From positions 372,001 to 436,000 of the forward strand of contig NZ_JABUHN010000003.1 of the NCBI RefSeq assembly GCF_013328815.1: a stretch of DNA of 64,000 nt, given 5' to 3'. Source of the DNA: Tabrizicola fusiformis. GTDB taxonomy: Bacteria > Pseudomonadota > Alphaproteobacteria > Rhodobacterales > Rhodobacteraceae. The notes under the pieces were generated by a model. That model did not search any database. It had not been told where the DNA came from and saw nothing but the letters and a program-made list of their open reading frames with translations. Shown one piece after another: positions 43,055-52,456 of the stretch. The translations under genes and the position numbers were made by a program. The first letter of the stretch is position 1. Every line of letters starts with the position of its first letter.

Positions 43055-46000
43055 CTAACCGTTTGCTATCACATTGTGTAGTGATCGCATTGCATCGCTC
43101 CGACCGTCTGCCTCACCAGTGAGCAGAGAACTCAAAGCATGCAATAGATCCGCTCGCCGAAAAGGCTTCGCCAGATGTGTCGAGAAGCCCGCTACGATAT
43201 AATCTGCCACCTGACTTGCAAGAACGTTGGCCGTAACAGCAATCGCAGGAACATGACGCCAGCCATTTTTTCTTTCGATTTCTCGAATTTCCGCCAAAGC
43301 GCCCAATCCATCACGAACGGGCATTGTAATATCCAAAAGCAAAACCGAGAACGGTGTTCCATCATGTTGTGCAGCCGCCCAGGCATCAACTGCCTGTTGC
43401 CCATTCTCCACCTCGCTGACGACAGCCCCCGATCGGGAAAGCATCTCTCTCATGACAAGAATATTCACATGATTGTCGTCAGCATAGAGCAATTTGACAC
43501 CCGCCAGTGGACCGACTGTCGCAGGTTGATCACGAACGATCATGCCGGGCGCGGGGGGCAGATCGCTTTCGATCAAGGGCAGGGTCACGCGGATTTTGGT
43601 TCCCACGCCTTCCTTTGTGGTCACCGAAATCTCTCCGCCCATCAGCTTGATAAGCTGATTCACAATTGCTAAACCCAAGCCTGTGCCGCCAAAACGTCGG
43701 GTTGTGCTGCCGTCGGCCTGTTCGAAGCTTTCAAATAGCCGCGCGACCTGTTGTTGATTCATGCCGATCCCTGTATCGGATATCTCGGCGACAAGCGGCT
43801 TTCCAGGGCGGCAAGATATCTTCATCTGAACATTGCCATGCTCGGTAAATTTTATGGCATTGTTCAGGAGATTGCTTAGAATCTGGTTGATACGATGCGG
43901 ATCGCCCAACCGCATCCTGTCGCATCCAACGGTTGAAAATGCTTCGAAGGACAAGCCCTTTTCTTCAGCCTGGATCGTATAGATTGCCTCCAACTGCCGG
44001 GCCATTTCCGATGGCGAGAACGGAACCGACTCAAGGTCCATCTTTCCGGCCTCTATCTTTGACATATCCAGAATGCCATTCAGTACCGTAAGCAGCGTGT
44101 CGCCGGACTTTCTAATTGTTTCGATCATGCGCTTCTGGTTCGGCTCGGCCACCAAAGTCTCAAGAACTTCGGCCATACCCAAGACGCCATTGAGGGGCGT
44201 TCTGATTTCATGGCTCATATTGGCCAGAAAGCGCGATTTTGCCCGGCTCATATCCTCAGCCCGGGAAAGTGCTTCTTCAAGTCTCGCGGTCGCGGCAACC
44301 TGATCGGAGATGTCAGAGAACGTCGTAACAACTTCGACCTGCCCCTCAGCCACGCTCAATTGCGCGGCATTGCAGGATAGGATACGCCGCTTGCCATCAG
44401 AGCGATATATGGCAAATCTGAGATCGCGCACCGGCGCCGTGCTACTGATTGCCCTGCTGAAAGGCATATCTTCTTCAGGTATCGGCTTGCCATCGATACC
44501 TTGCAATTGCCAGATCGGGTCATAGAAATGGCGCCCGATGATATCAGACCGTGGCAAGCCAAGAACGCGCTCCGCCTCGGCGTTTGCAAATGATATGATG
44601 CCTTCATCGTTTAGAACGGCGACTGCAGCCACGTTTGTTTCCATGACAAGCGACAGATACGTCTCGCTCGTCAGAAGTTCTTGCTCCAGCCGCTTTCGAT
44701 CGCTGATATCGATATGAACTCCGGCCAACAGAATTGCCTTGCCGTCAGCATTGCGTTCAGTTACGCGGCTTCGGGACAGGATCCATATCCAATCACCGTC
44801 ACGGTGCCGCATTCGAAATTCAATCTCTATGACATCACTGGCATTAGCGAGATCGTCGGAGCGATTCTCATCCATGATCTTCAGATCATCGGGATGCACA
44901 AACGATCGAAATTCGACCGAACTCAGGCAGGCAATTGTCCGTGTATCATAACCGATGATCTCTCCCCAGCGACCACCGACTTTTAGGCAATCCGTGACCG
45001 TATTCCATTCCCAAGTTCCGATATCGACGCCATCCAGAATCCTGATCAATCTTTGGCGCGCAGCATCGCGGTCTTGCAAGGCTAGAATGAGATCATTGTT
45101 TACCGCATCGAGGGCGGCCAGATGCTTCTTGGTTGCCGTAATGTCAATTCCGATAGCGATGCAGCCGCCATCCGAGGTGCGCATACTGATCCGGCGCAGC
45201 CATTTGCCGTTTGGCAATTGAACTTCGTCAACGTGCTCCTGCTGTCGATAGTCGGCCAAGCGGCGTTGCAGCGCCATTTCCAGGTCGTCACTATTGATAT
45301 CATTATGGAAAAGACGTTTCCGAAATCCCGCGCGCAGTAAATCCGTCAGGCTGACTCCGGGCACGGCAATATCTGCGATTTCAGGAAATGTTCTGTGATA
45401 TGCGCCATTTACGGCGATAACACGATCATCTGCATCCAGAACGACGACACCGTCGGGCAAGGCCATCAGGGCGTTTTCCAAGCGGGTCTGTGCGGCAGCG
45501 GCTTTGTCAGCGAGGTCTTTCATGGCTGCTTCCTGCTCTTTGAGCCGGGAAACGACCGTTTCCACCGAAACATAACCTTTGAAATCGCCATTCTCGTCAT
45601 AATATGGCCAAATATTGAAATCGACCCAGTATTTATGCCCGTTGCGGTCTTTATTGACGTTTTCGCCTTTGTATGTTGCGCGCGCTGCAATTGCTTCGGA
45701 CACCGCCACTGCGACCGCCGGATCACTGGCATCGCAACGGACCAAGGATGCCAGATCTGTCCCTATAATTTCCTTCAGCGACCAGCCGGTATGCCGTTCG
45801 AATGCCGCATTGACCCAAGTCAACCGCCCATCCGCATCCGTAATTGCAACCAGATTGTCCATTACTTCGACAATCTTGCCAAGGTGGCGCAGCTCTTGCC
45901 GCAGATTGGTCTCCTGTGTGATATCCCGCACAAGAAATATTACGCTTGGCAAGCCGTCAGATTTCTCGGCCGATTTTCGGGCCCCCGTCATTTCAAAATC

Positions 46001-46768
46001 ATGCGGGCCGTCGGGTAAGTCGAGTCGATAGCGGGTTTCACTGGCGCGCCCGGTTGCCATGATCTCGGCAAGCGCGCGCTCGGCCACTTCGGCTGCAGAG
46101 GGCGGCAAAAAAGCCGAAAGGGTGGCGCCGACCAATGAGCCTGTTTCGATTGACGCCATACGTTCAGGCCCGGCAACGAAACTGGTGCAACGCCCATCTG
46201 AATCGACTTCGAGAACAAGATTTGGCAACGCCTCAACGGTGTCGGACCTGCGGCCTGACATCGTGACCCGCCTCGGGTGTTGCCCGGCCCCGCCCAGAAT
46301 TGAACCGATCAGCGCGGCTATTGTTTCCAACAGCCGAAAGTTGGTATCCGATTCGGGATAATCTTTGTCCGTGGTGCAGAAGGCAGCAAAACCGAATGCA
46401 TGGCCTTCATTTTGCAGCGGAACTGTGATGAGCGTTCCGCCCCTTTCCGGCAATATGGCCCGCGCGATTGAACCGCCCTGATGATCGCCTATTCCCCGGA
46501 GCGTGACCGGCCGGATCAGGTGATCCTGCGCAACAATATCAGCCGATATGCTTTGAGGTGCCTGTATGCCCGATGGCTCAGAGCCGATCTTGCAATTGTG
46601 GGTTCGTTTGAAGGAACCGTTGCCGGTATCCTGAAATACCGAAGCGGTTTCAACCTGTGTTTCAACGCAGGCCCAGCGCAGGATGCGCTGCACCGAAGCG
46701 TCTTGATCGGCCGCCTCTCCTTTCAGGAGGTCAAGCATGATCTCGACAAGTTGTATTTTCGCCTGCAC
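43055..46768 (-). CDS. Cytosolic multi-PAS hybrid sensor histidine kinase
   Basis: A 1237-residue hybrid kinase without membrane segments. A GAF-like region (about residues 20-160) is followed by five PAS regions (about 175-290, 295-415, 425-550, 570-695 and 700-830), then HisKA with His853 (MSHEIRTP), HATPase (NLLNNAIKF, DTGIGM, FGGTGLGLAI) and a receiver with Asp1146 in LLLDITMP. I chose the GTG at 46768 because GGGAG lies about 7 bases before it; a TTG at 46783 has no such site. Kinase and receiver cores closely resemble those of the 934-residue kinase, so the two are probably paralogues that gained different PAS sets. Confidence 0.87.
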   Translation of the reverse strand: MQAKIQLVEIMLDLLKGEAADQDASVQRILRWACVETQVETASVFQDTGNGSFKRTHNCKIGSEPSGIQAPQSISADIVAQDHLIRPVTLRGIGDHQGGSIARAILPERGGTLITVPLQNEGHAFGFAAFCTTDKDYPESDTNFRLLETIAALIGSILGGAGQHPRRVTMSGRRSDTVEALPNLVLEVDSDGRCTSFVAGPERMASIETGSLVGATLSAFLPPSAAEVAERALAEIMATGRASETRYRLDLPDGPHDFEMTGARKSAEKSDGLPSVIFLVRDITQETNLRQELRHLGKIVEVMDNLVAITDADGRLTWVNAAFERHTGWSLKEIIGTDLASLVRCDASDPAVAVAVSEAIAARATYKGENVNKDRNGHKYWVDFNIWPYYDENGDFKGYVSVETVVSRLKEQEAAMKDLADKAAAAQTRLENALMALPDGVVVLDADDRVIAVNGAYHRTFPEIADIAVPGVSLTDLLRAGFRKRLFHNDINSDDLEMALQRRLADYRQQEHVDEVQLPNGKWLRRISMRTSDGGCIAIGIDITATKKHLAALDAVNNDLILALQDRDAARQRLIRILDGVDIGTWEWNTVTDCLKVGGRWGEIIGYDTRTIACLSSVEFRSFVHPDDLKIMDENRSDDLANASDVIEIEFRMRHRDGDWIWILSRSRVTERNADGKAILLAGVHIDISDRKRLEQELLTSETYLSLVMETNVAAVAVLNDEGIISFANAEAERVLGLPRSDIIGRHFYDPIWQLQGIDGKPIPEEDMPFSRAISSTAPVRDLRFAIYRSDGKRRILSCNAAQLSVAEGQVEVVTTFSDISDQVAATARLEEALSRAEDMSRAKSRFLANMSHEIRTPLNGVLGMAEVLETLVAEPNQKRMIETIRKSGDTLLTVLNGILDMSKIEAGKMDLESVPFSPSEMARQLEAIYTIQAEEKGLSFEAFSTVGCDRMRLGDPHRINQILSNLLNNAIKFTEHGNVQMKISCRPGKPLVAEISDTGIGMNQQQVARLFESFEQADGSTTRRFGGTGLGLAIVNQLIKLMGGEISVTTKEGVGTKIRVTLPLIESDLPPAPGMIVRDQPATVGPLAGVKLLYADDNHVNILVMREMLSRSGAVVSEVENGQQAVDAWAAAQHDGTPFSVLLLDITMPVRDGLGALAEIREIERKNGWRHVPAIAVTANVLASQVADYIVAGFSTHLAKPFRRADLLHALSSLLTGEADGRSDAMRSLHNVIANG

Positions 46769-47000
46769 CCAAATCTCCCGCAAAGGTAGAAATATCCTAC
46801 CAGTATTTCGACCGAAGGCATAGCACCGTCTGGGGCAGAGGCAAGTGGCGCGGGTCCGTTCTGGCCGCGCGTCTGCGCAACACCGCCGAACCGGGGTAGA
46901 TCAGCCCAGAAGCCTTGTGCATCGGCGCGCCTTCGCGGCGCTTGGCCGGCTGCAGAATCTGCGCGTCACGCCTAAAATTAGCATATTCAATAAGTTGCCT

Positions 47001-47090
47001 TGGCGGAAGCGGTGGGATTCGAACCCACGGTGGGGTTCCCCCCACGCTGGTTTTCAAGACCAGAGCCTTAAACCACTCGGCCACACTTCC
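47001..47090 (-). tRNA. tRNA-Ser (anticodon UGA)
   Basis: On the minus strand a 90-base gene forms a class II cloverleaf. The acceptor arm GGAAGTG pairs with CGCTTCC, the anticodon loop CTTGAAA is closed by CTGGT/ACCAG and gives UGA, the long variable arm is CGTGGGGGGAACCCCACC, and the T-loop is TTCGAAT. Discriminator G and an encoded CCA (47001-47003) end it. It reads UCA and related serine codons. Confidence 0.97.
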
Positions 47091-47283
47091 ATCCGGGCAG
47101 GCGCCGTCGTGGAGTTTCCCCCGGTGCGGCTTGCCTTGGCCGCTTGTAACCACATTCCCTTTTCGCCGTCCAGCGGATCGGTCCGGCCAGAGCAACCGGC
47201 ATCGCAAATCTTTGCATTGGGGCTTGTGGTTCCCGCCCTTGCACGGTGGTATCGGCTGCGCTGCCGCCCCGGATGAGGAAACC

Positions 47284-48666
47284 ATGGCCGACCAAGCCCC
47301 GCCCCGACACCCCCCGCGTATTCTGATCGTCGATCTGCTGGGCCTTGCCCCCGCGGCCGATGGCGGCACCGACCATTCGGCGGCGCAGCGCCATGTCGAG
47401 GCGCGCGGCGGCGTCTTTCACATCGGATCGGCGCGGGGTCTTGCAGCGCCACAGGACGGACGCCCGCAGTTTCATTACCTGCCCATGCTCTCGACCGAGG
47501 CGGAATTGCTGGCCGAGGCGGGAGACGGGCTTTACGATGCGGTGATCGCGGCAGCGACGATCCTGCCCGCAGGTTGCCGCTTCGACCGGGGTGGCGTGCG
47601 GATCGGTGCGGGCACCGGCAACATGCGTTCGGCCAGTTGGGGTGGCGGCGATGGCGCGGGCGGCGTGGCGCCGCTGATGAACACGCCCGGCATCAACGCC
47701 CGCGCCACGGCTCAGATGGCAATGAAGGCGCTGTTGCGGGTGCGGCCCGACCTGCCGGTGGAAGAACTGAACCGGCTGGTCGGAGAGGGTCGGTTCGACA
47801 CCGGGCGCGATCTTGTCCGTTATCCCACGGCCAAGCTGGAAGGTCAGGTGATGGCCGTGATCGGCTATGGCAACATCGGGCGTGAGGTGGCCAAGCTGGC
47901 CCGCGCTTTTGGGATGCAGGTGCGGATTTTCGCCCGCGCCCGGCACCGCGACTGGATCGAGAGCGAGGGGTTTGACCATGCGGCAACCCCGGTGGCGGCG
48001 GCACGCGGCGCCCATGCGATCAGCGTGCATACCGGGCTGGGGCCGATGGGCCCGGCGGGCTATGCCAATGCCGGGCTAATCGGGGCCGAGGTGATGGCGG
48101 CACTGGCACCGGGGGCGGTGGTGATCAACTATGACCGTGGGGAACTGGTCGATGTGGCGGCGCTGGGGGCGGCGCTGGCTTCGGGGCAGGTCGGTCATGC
48201 GGCGATTGATGCCGACCTTTTCCGCGATGCGACGAGCGGGGCACTCTCGGGGCCGATGCTGCCCTATCTGAGCCTCTTGCCCGCCCATGCTGCGCGGCTC
48301 TCTCTTCTGCCCCATGCGGCGGCGGATACCGACCATCCGACGCGGGTGGCAGGGGCCATTCAGGCCATCGACCAGATACTGGACGCGCTGCAAAAGGGCG
48401 TCGTCCGCAACCTAAAGGGTGACCTGCCCACAGGTTATACCGATGGCGGGCCGACGCGGATTGCCGGGATGGGCAGCGTTTCGGGCGCCGATCTGGCGGT
48501 GCTGGCGGCGGCGGGGCAACTGGACCGGCTGCGCGCCCTCGCCGCCGAACTGACGGCAGAGCTTGACAGCCGGTCAAACCCCGAGGCGCTGCTGATGGCC
48601 TGCAACCGGCTGGCGGCGCATCTGCGCGCCTGCGGGCTTGAGGGGCGCTACAGCGATCAGGGCTGA
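47284..48666 (+). CDS. D-isomer-specific 2-hydroxyacid dehydrogenase family protein, atypical
   Basis: A 460-residue protein, longer than the usual 310-330 of the family but short of PGDH. The NAD-binding motif is GYGNIGREVAKLARAFGM, the catalytic Arg lies in NYDRGELVD and the His in LLPHAAADT. The Glu usually found between them is not obvious: IDADLFRD stands there. The last ~90 residues form an extra helical region that is not an ACT domain by eye. GAGGAAACC precedes the ATG. Substrate is open; 3-phosphoglycerate or glyoxylate/hydroxypyruvate chemistry is possible given the Hyi-like gene nearby. Confidence 0.75.
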   Translation: MADQAPPRHPPRILIVDLLGLAPAADGGTDHSAAQRHVEARGGVFHIGSARGLAAPQDGRPQFHYLPMLSTEAELLAEAGDGLYDAVIAAATILPAGCRFDRGGVRIGAGTGNMRSASWGGGDGAGGVAPLMNTPGINARATAQMAMKALLRVRPDLPVEELNRLVGEGRFDTGRDLVRYPTAKLEGQVMAVIGYGNIGREVAKLARAFGMQVRIFARARHRDWIESEGFDHAATPVAAARGAHAISVHTGLGPMGPAGYANAGLIGAEVMAALAPGAVVINYDRGELVDVAALGAALASGQVGHAAIDADLFRDATSGALSGPMLPYLSLLPAHAARLSLLPHAAADTDHPTRVAGAIQAIDQILDALQKGVVRNLKGDLPTGYTDGGPTRIAGMGSVSGADLAVLAAAGQLDRLRALAAELTAELDSRSNPEALLMACNRLAAHLRACGLEGRYSDQG

Positions 48667-48672
48667 CGGCGG

Positions 48673-48918
48673 TCAGCCCAGCTTTGCCTCAAGCGCGGCG
48701 ATACGGGCCTCAAGCGCGGTGTTCTCTTCCCGCGCCTTCTGGGCCATGGCGCGGACGGCATCGAATTCCTCGCGGGTGACGAAATCGCGGTCGGCCATCC
48801 AGCGGTCGATGAAGCTTTTCATCGCGGTTTCCGCTTCGGTCCGCGCGCCCTGCGCCACGCCCATGGCCGAGGTCATCAGCTTGGACATGTCGTCAAAAAG
48901 CTTGTTTCCGGGTTGCAT
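48673..48918 (-). CDS. ubiK: Ubiquinone biosynthesis accessory factor UbiK
   Basis: An 81-residue protein (former BMFP domain/DUF526). An amphipathic N-terminal helix (NKLFDDMSKLMTSAMGV) is followed by a C-terminal coiled coil (REEFDAVRAMAQKAREEN to the end), exactly the UbiK plan. UbiK binds UbiJ and lipids and helps the ubiquinone hydroxylase complex in aerobic cells. AGGAGG precedes the ATG. It converges on the 2-hydroxyacid dehydrogenase gene with a 6-base gap. Confidence 0.87.
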   Translation of the reverse strand: MQPGNKLFDDMSKLMTSAMGVAQGARTEAETAMKSFIDRWMADRDFVTREEFDAVRAMAQKAREENTALEARIAALEAKLG

Positions 48919-48996
48919 GGCAGCCTCCTGTTCTGTGCGGCCTATATGGGCCAGCGGGGGAGCCGTGGCAAGGCGGCGGGCTGCCCCAGCCCCCGT

Positions 48997-49773
48997 TCAC
49001 GCACCGATCAGCCGCGACCGCGCCTTGAGCGCCTGCAACCAGGCGAGCCCATGCACCGTGGCCCGGGCGGGGCGGTATTCGGCGGCGATCCAACCGTCAT
49101 AACCCGCCGCGTCCAGTTCGGAACACAGCCCCGTCAGGTCGAACCCGCCGCCGCCCGGTTCGTTCCGGCCGGGGAAACCGGCGATCTGCACATGGGCAAC
49201 GCGGGCGCGGTGGCGATCCCAGACGGCTTGCGGATTTCCGTGGATGCGGGCGGCGTGCCAGAGGTCGAATTGCAGCCCCACCGTCGGCAGGGCAAGATCA
49301 TCCAGAATCCGCCCCGTCTGATCGAAGTCGTTCAGGAAATAGCCCGGCCAGTCATCGGGGTTCAGCGGCTCCAGCACCAGTTGCTGCGCCGGGGCCTGAG
49401 CTGCGGCCCAGGCAAGGTTTTCGGTGAACACCGCCTCGGCCTGCGGCCCGCGTGCCACGCCCGCCATGATATGGATAGAGCGCGCGCCCAGCCGCCCCGC
49501 CACATCGGCGGCGCGCAGAAAGCTGTCGCGGAACCGCCCCTCTTCGCCCGGCACGGCGGCAAAGCCCCGGTCACCCGAGGCCCAGTCGCCCGGCGGCGTG
49601 TTGATCAGGGCCAGCGGCAGCCCCGCCAGCGCCGCCTCCCAGTCCTTGACTGGCTGGTCATAGGGGAACAGGATCTCGGCCCCGTCGAACCCCGCCTGCG
49701 CCGCAAGGCCCGGCCGATCGAGCGCGGGAACTTCGGTGAAGAGCATCGTCAGGTTTGCGGCGAAACGGGGCAT
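48997..49773 (-). CDS. hyi: Hydroxypyruvate isomerase family TIM-barrel protein
   Basis: A 258-residue xylose-isomerase-like TIM barrel. MPRFAANLTMLFTEVP, then GFDGAEILFPYD and LVLEPLNPDD with a metal-binding Glu, then VGLQFDLWHAAR, VAHVQIAGFPGR and a final IAAEYRP-type Glu match hydroxypyruvate isomerase (Hyi) and 2-oxo-tetronate isomerase (OtnI). It would interconvert hydroxypyruvate and tartronate semialdehyde. The gene starts at the stop of the DUF1285 gene (TGATG). Hyi against OtnI cannot be decided without glyoxylate carboligase or tetronate genes nearby. Confidence 0.82.
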   Translation of the reverse strand: MPRFAANLTMLFTEVPALDRPGLAAQAGFDGAEILFPYDQPVKDWEAALAGLPLALINTPPGDWASGDRGFAAVPGEEGRFRDSFLRAADVAGRLGARSIHIMAGVARGPQAEAVFTENLAWAAAQAPAQQLVLEPLNPDDWPGYFLNDFDQTGRILDDLALPTVGLQFDLWHAARIHGNPQAVWDRHRARVAHVQIAGFPGRNEPGGGGFDLTGLCSELDAAGYDGWIAAEYRPARATVHGLAWLQALKARSRLIGA

Positions 49774-50360
49774 CAGGCCAATTCTGCAGAAGGGATGATC
49801 GGAAAGAAACGTCCCTGCGACCAGAGGCCGAACCAGTCCTGCCCGTCAAGCCTTTCATGCGTGCCAAGCTCGATCAGCCGGTAGAAGCTTTTGCGGTCGA
49901 TCAGCGCCTCAAGCCCGCGGCGGACGTGGACATAGGGCGCAGGCTCGCCGGTTTCGGGGTCGCGCACCACGCGGATGGGGTTTTCGGCGCTGGCCGTCAC
50001 CTCATCCTCGGTCTTGGTGAAAAACCGCAGCGATTGCGCGGCCCCCTGACCCGTCACCTCGAAATCGACGGCCAGAAGCGGGGCGTCATCCACCTTGATC
50101 CCGACCTTTTCAACTGGGGTGACAAGGTAATAGCGGCCGTCTTCCAGTTTCAGGATCGACGAGAACAGCTTGACCAGCGGCATCCGCCCGAAAGGCGTGC
50201 CAAGGTAATACCACGTCCCGTCGCGGGCGATGCGGATGTCGAGGTCACCGCAGAACGGCGGGTTCCACAGATGCACCGGCGGCGGTCCCTTGCGGCTGGC
50301 CGCCTTGACCGAAGCGGCCAGCCCTTCGGCCGAGGGCGGGGGGGGGTTGGTGTCGCTCAT
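49773..50360 (-). CDS. DUF1285 family protein
   Basis: A 195-residue soluble protein of the DUF1285 family. PPVHLWNPPFCGDLDIRIARDGTW and YLGTPFGRMPLVKLFSSIL form the conserved N-terminal half, and LVTPVEKVGIKVDDAPLLA the centre. The N-terminus has a proline run from a G-tract in the DNA (near 50338-50346). Function of the family is unknown. It is coupled to the Hyi-like gene by a one-base overlap. Confidence 0.85.
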   Translation of the reverse strand: MSDTNPPPPSAEGLAASVKAASRKGPPPVHLWNPPFCGDLDIRIARDGTWYYLGTPFGRMPLVKLFSSILKLEDGRYYLVTPVEKVGIKVDDAPLLAVDFEVTGQGAAQSLRFFTKTEDEVTASAENPIRVVRDPETGEPAPYVHVRRGLEALIDRKSFYRLIELGTHERLDGQDWFGLWSQGRFFPIIPSAELA

Positions 50361-50403
50361 GCCGCAAACCTAGGGCCTTGGCGCCGGAATTGCCATGCCC
50401 CCG

Positions 50404-51294
50404 TCAGCCAAGGTGAAAGTTCACCGGCCGCAGCGGCGGTGGGGCCGTCTCGCCCAGATGCGGCGCAAGGCTGATCTCGGCGGCGCGGCAGATGGCATCC
50501 AGCGGCAGCGCGTTCAGCGTGGTGCCAAACGGGTGGCTCAATTCCTCGGTCACCTCGGCCAGCCCAAGGAAAACATAGGCCACGATGCCGACAAAGACCG
50601 GCGTCAGCCAGCCCGCCGGCTGGATCAGCGCGAGCGGCAGCAGAAGGCAATAAAGATAAGTCGTGCGGTATATCAGCAGCGAATAGACATAGGGCAAGGG
50701 CGTAACCGCAATCCGCTCGCACCCCGCCTGTTGCAGCGCGATGCTGGCCAGCCGCCCGGTCAGGCTGCGCGCGCCGAAGCCGTCGATGCGGCCATCGGTG
50801 CGGGCGGCGGCAAGCTCACGCGCCATCAGGTCCAGCGCGCCGCAGGGTGGGTGCGGATGCTCTTGCAGCCCCGGCGCCCGCGCCAGCACCTCGGCATCGC
50901 CGGTCAGGCGGCGCAGATTGGCGCGGTGGAGGTGGATGAAGGCAAGCGCCTGACGCAACAATCCCTGCCGCAGCGCGGGGTCGGGAACGAAGACCTCGAC
51001 CTCGCGCGCAAAGGCCCGCAGATCGGCCAGAAGCCCGCCCCAAAGCTTGCGCGCCTCCCACCAGCGGTCATAGGCGGCGTTGTTGCGGAACCCCAGAAAC
51101 AGCGACAGCGCGATACCGAACACCGTGAAAGCCGTGCCATCGGCATGGGGCAGCACCTGCCAGCGCCGGTCCACCCAGACCATGGCCGCCGTCACCCCCA
51201 TCAGCACCAGAAGGTTGGGCAGGATATGCGGCAACACCGATCCGCGCACCGCCAGAACCAGATCGCGCAGGCGCGGCTTGTCTCGGATGATCAT
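50404..51294 (-). CDS. Bestrophin family membrane protein
   Basis: A 296-residue protein of the bestrophin (UPF0187) family. FGIALSLFLGFRNNAAYDRWWEARKLWG holds the diagnostic FRxNxAYxRWWEARKxWG stretch. About four hydrophobic segments are seen, two near each end. FGTTLNALPLDAICR near the C-terminus is also family-typical. Bacterial bestrophins form pentameric ion channels. GGAGGTGG precedes the ATG at 51294; the open frame upstream is antisense to the MoxR leader. Confidence 0.9.
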   Translation of the reverse strand: MIIRDKPRLRDLVLAVRGSVLPHILPNLLVLMGVTAAMVWVDRRWQVLPHADGTAFTVFGIALSLFLGFRNNAAYDRWWEARKLWGGLLADLRAFAREVEVFVPDPALRQGLLRQALAFIHLHRANLRRLTGDAEVLARAPGLQEHPHPPCGALDLMARELAAARTDGRIDGFGARSLTGRLASIALQQAGCERIAVTPLPYVYSLLIYRTTYLYCLLLPLALIQPAGWLTPVFVGIVAYVFLGLAEVTEELSHPFGTTLNALPLDAICRAAEISLAPHLGETAPPPLRPVNFHLG

Positions 51295-51451
51295 GGGCCA
51301 CCTCCGGGCAGGTTTCCGCCCAAGTCCTGCACCAGCCGGGCAGATTTCACAATCAATTGTCGGTGGCATTTCGCCCGGAATGCGTTTGGCATTTGTGCCC
51401 GGGCCCCGGATTGGCTCATATGGCGGCAATTGCCCCTTGCGGAGACCCGAG

Positions 51452-52456
51452 ATGACCGATCCCACCCAGCTTGTCGCCGAGATCGAAGCTTTGGCCGAGC
51501 GTCTGGGCCGTGCCCGCAGCTCGGTTGCCGGACGGTTCATCGGGCAGGAAGCGGTTGTGGATCAGGTGCTTGCCGCGCTGGTCTGCGGTGGGCACGCGCT
51601 GCTGGTGGGTCTGCCGGGGTTGGGCAAGACGCTTTTGGTCGATACCTTGGCCACAGTGATGGGGTTGCAGTCGAACCGCATCCAGTTCACGCCCGACCTG
51701 ATGCCCGCCGATATCCTTGGCTCCGAAGTGCTGGACAGCGCCGCCGACGGCAGCCGCGCCTTCCGTTTTATCGAGGGGCCGGTGTTCTGCCAGCTTCTGA
51801 TGGCCGATGAAATCAACCGGGCCAGCCCGCGCACCCAATCGGCCCTGTTGCAGGCGATGCAAGAGCGCGAGGTGACGATCGCCGGGCAGCACCGCCCCCT
51901 TGGCCGCCCGTTCCATGTGCTGGCCACCCAGAACCCGATCGAGCAGGAAGGCACCTATCCCCTGCCCGAGGCGCAGCTTGACCGTTTTCTGTTGCAGGTC
52001 GATGTCGCCTATCCCAGCCGCGCGGCGGAACGCGCAATCCTTCTGGCCACCACCGGCGCGACCGAAAGCAGCGCCCATGCCGTCTTTGATGCCGAGGGTC
52101 TGATTGCGGCGCAAAGCGTGATCCGTCGGATGCCGGTGGGCGAAGCGGTGGTCGAGGCGATCCTTGACCTCGTGCGCGCCTGCCGCCCGGGCGAAGCCGA
52201 GGGCAGCAGCGTTGCCGGGTCGCTGGCATGGGGTCCGGGGCCGCGTGCGGCGCAGGCTCTGATGCTGACAGTGCGGGCGCGGGCGCTCTTGGAGGGGCGG
52301 CTTGCCCCCGGCATCGCCGATGTCGCCGCCATGGCCAAGCCGGTGCTGGAACACCGCATGGCGCTGTCCTTTGCCGCGCGGGCGCGGGGCGAAACCCTGT
52401 CGGGGCTGATCGACCGCATGGTGGGGCAGGTTCTGCGGCTTGAGGCTGCGGCTTGA
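51452..52456 (+). CDS. MoxR-family AAA+ ATPase
   Basis: A 334-residue MoxR-type AAA+ ATPase. Walker A is GLPGLGKT (about residue 50), Walker B LLMADEINRASP, sensor 1 lies in LATQNPIEQEGTYPLPEAQLDRF, and a C-terminal lid domain follows. MoxR ATPases act as chaperones that mature or activate metalloproteins and VWA-domain partners. It leads a four-gene operon in which each stop overlaps the next start by 4 bases. GGAGA precedes the ATG at 51452. Confidence 0.93.
   Translation: MTDPTQLVAEIEALAERLGRARSSVAGRFIGQEAVVDQVLAALVCGGHALLVGLPGLGKTLLVDTLATVMGLQSNRIQFTPDLMPADILGSEVLDSAADGSRAFRFIEGPVFCQLLMADEINRASPRTQSALLQAMQEREVTIAGQHRPLGRPFHVLATQNPIEQEGTYPLPEAQLDRFLLQVDVAYPSRAAERAILLATTGATESSAHAVFDAEGLIAAQSVIRRMPVGEAVVEAILDLVRACRPGEAEGSSVAGSLAWGPGPRAAQALMLTVRARALLEGRLAPGIADVAAMAKPVLEHRMALSFAARARGETLSGLIDRMVGQVLRLEAAA

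Noticed and set aside
47001-47090. Attachment site at the tRNA-Ser 3' end
   Set aside because: No integrase gene and no duplicate of the tRNA 3' end were seen within the window.
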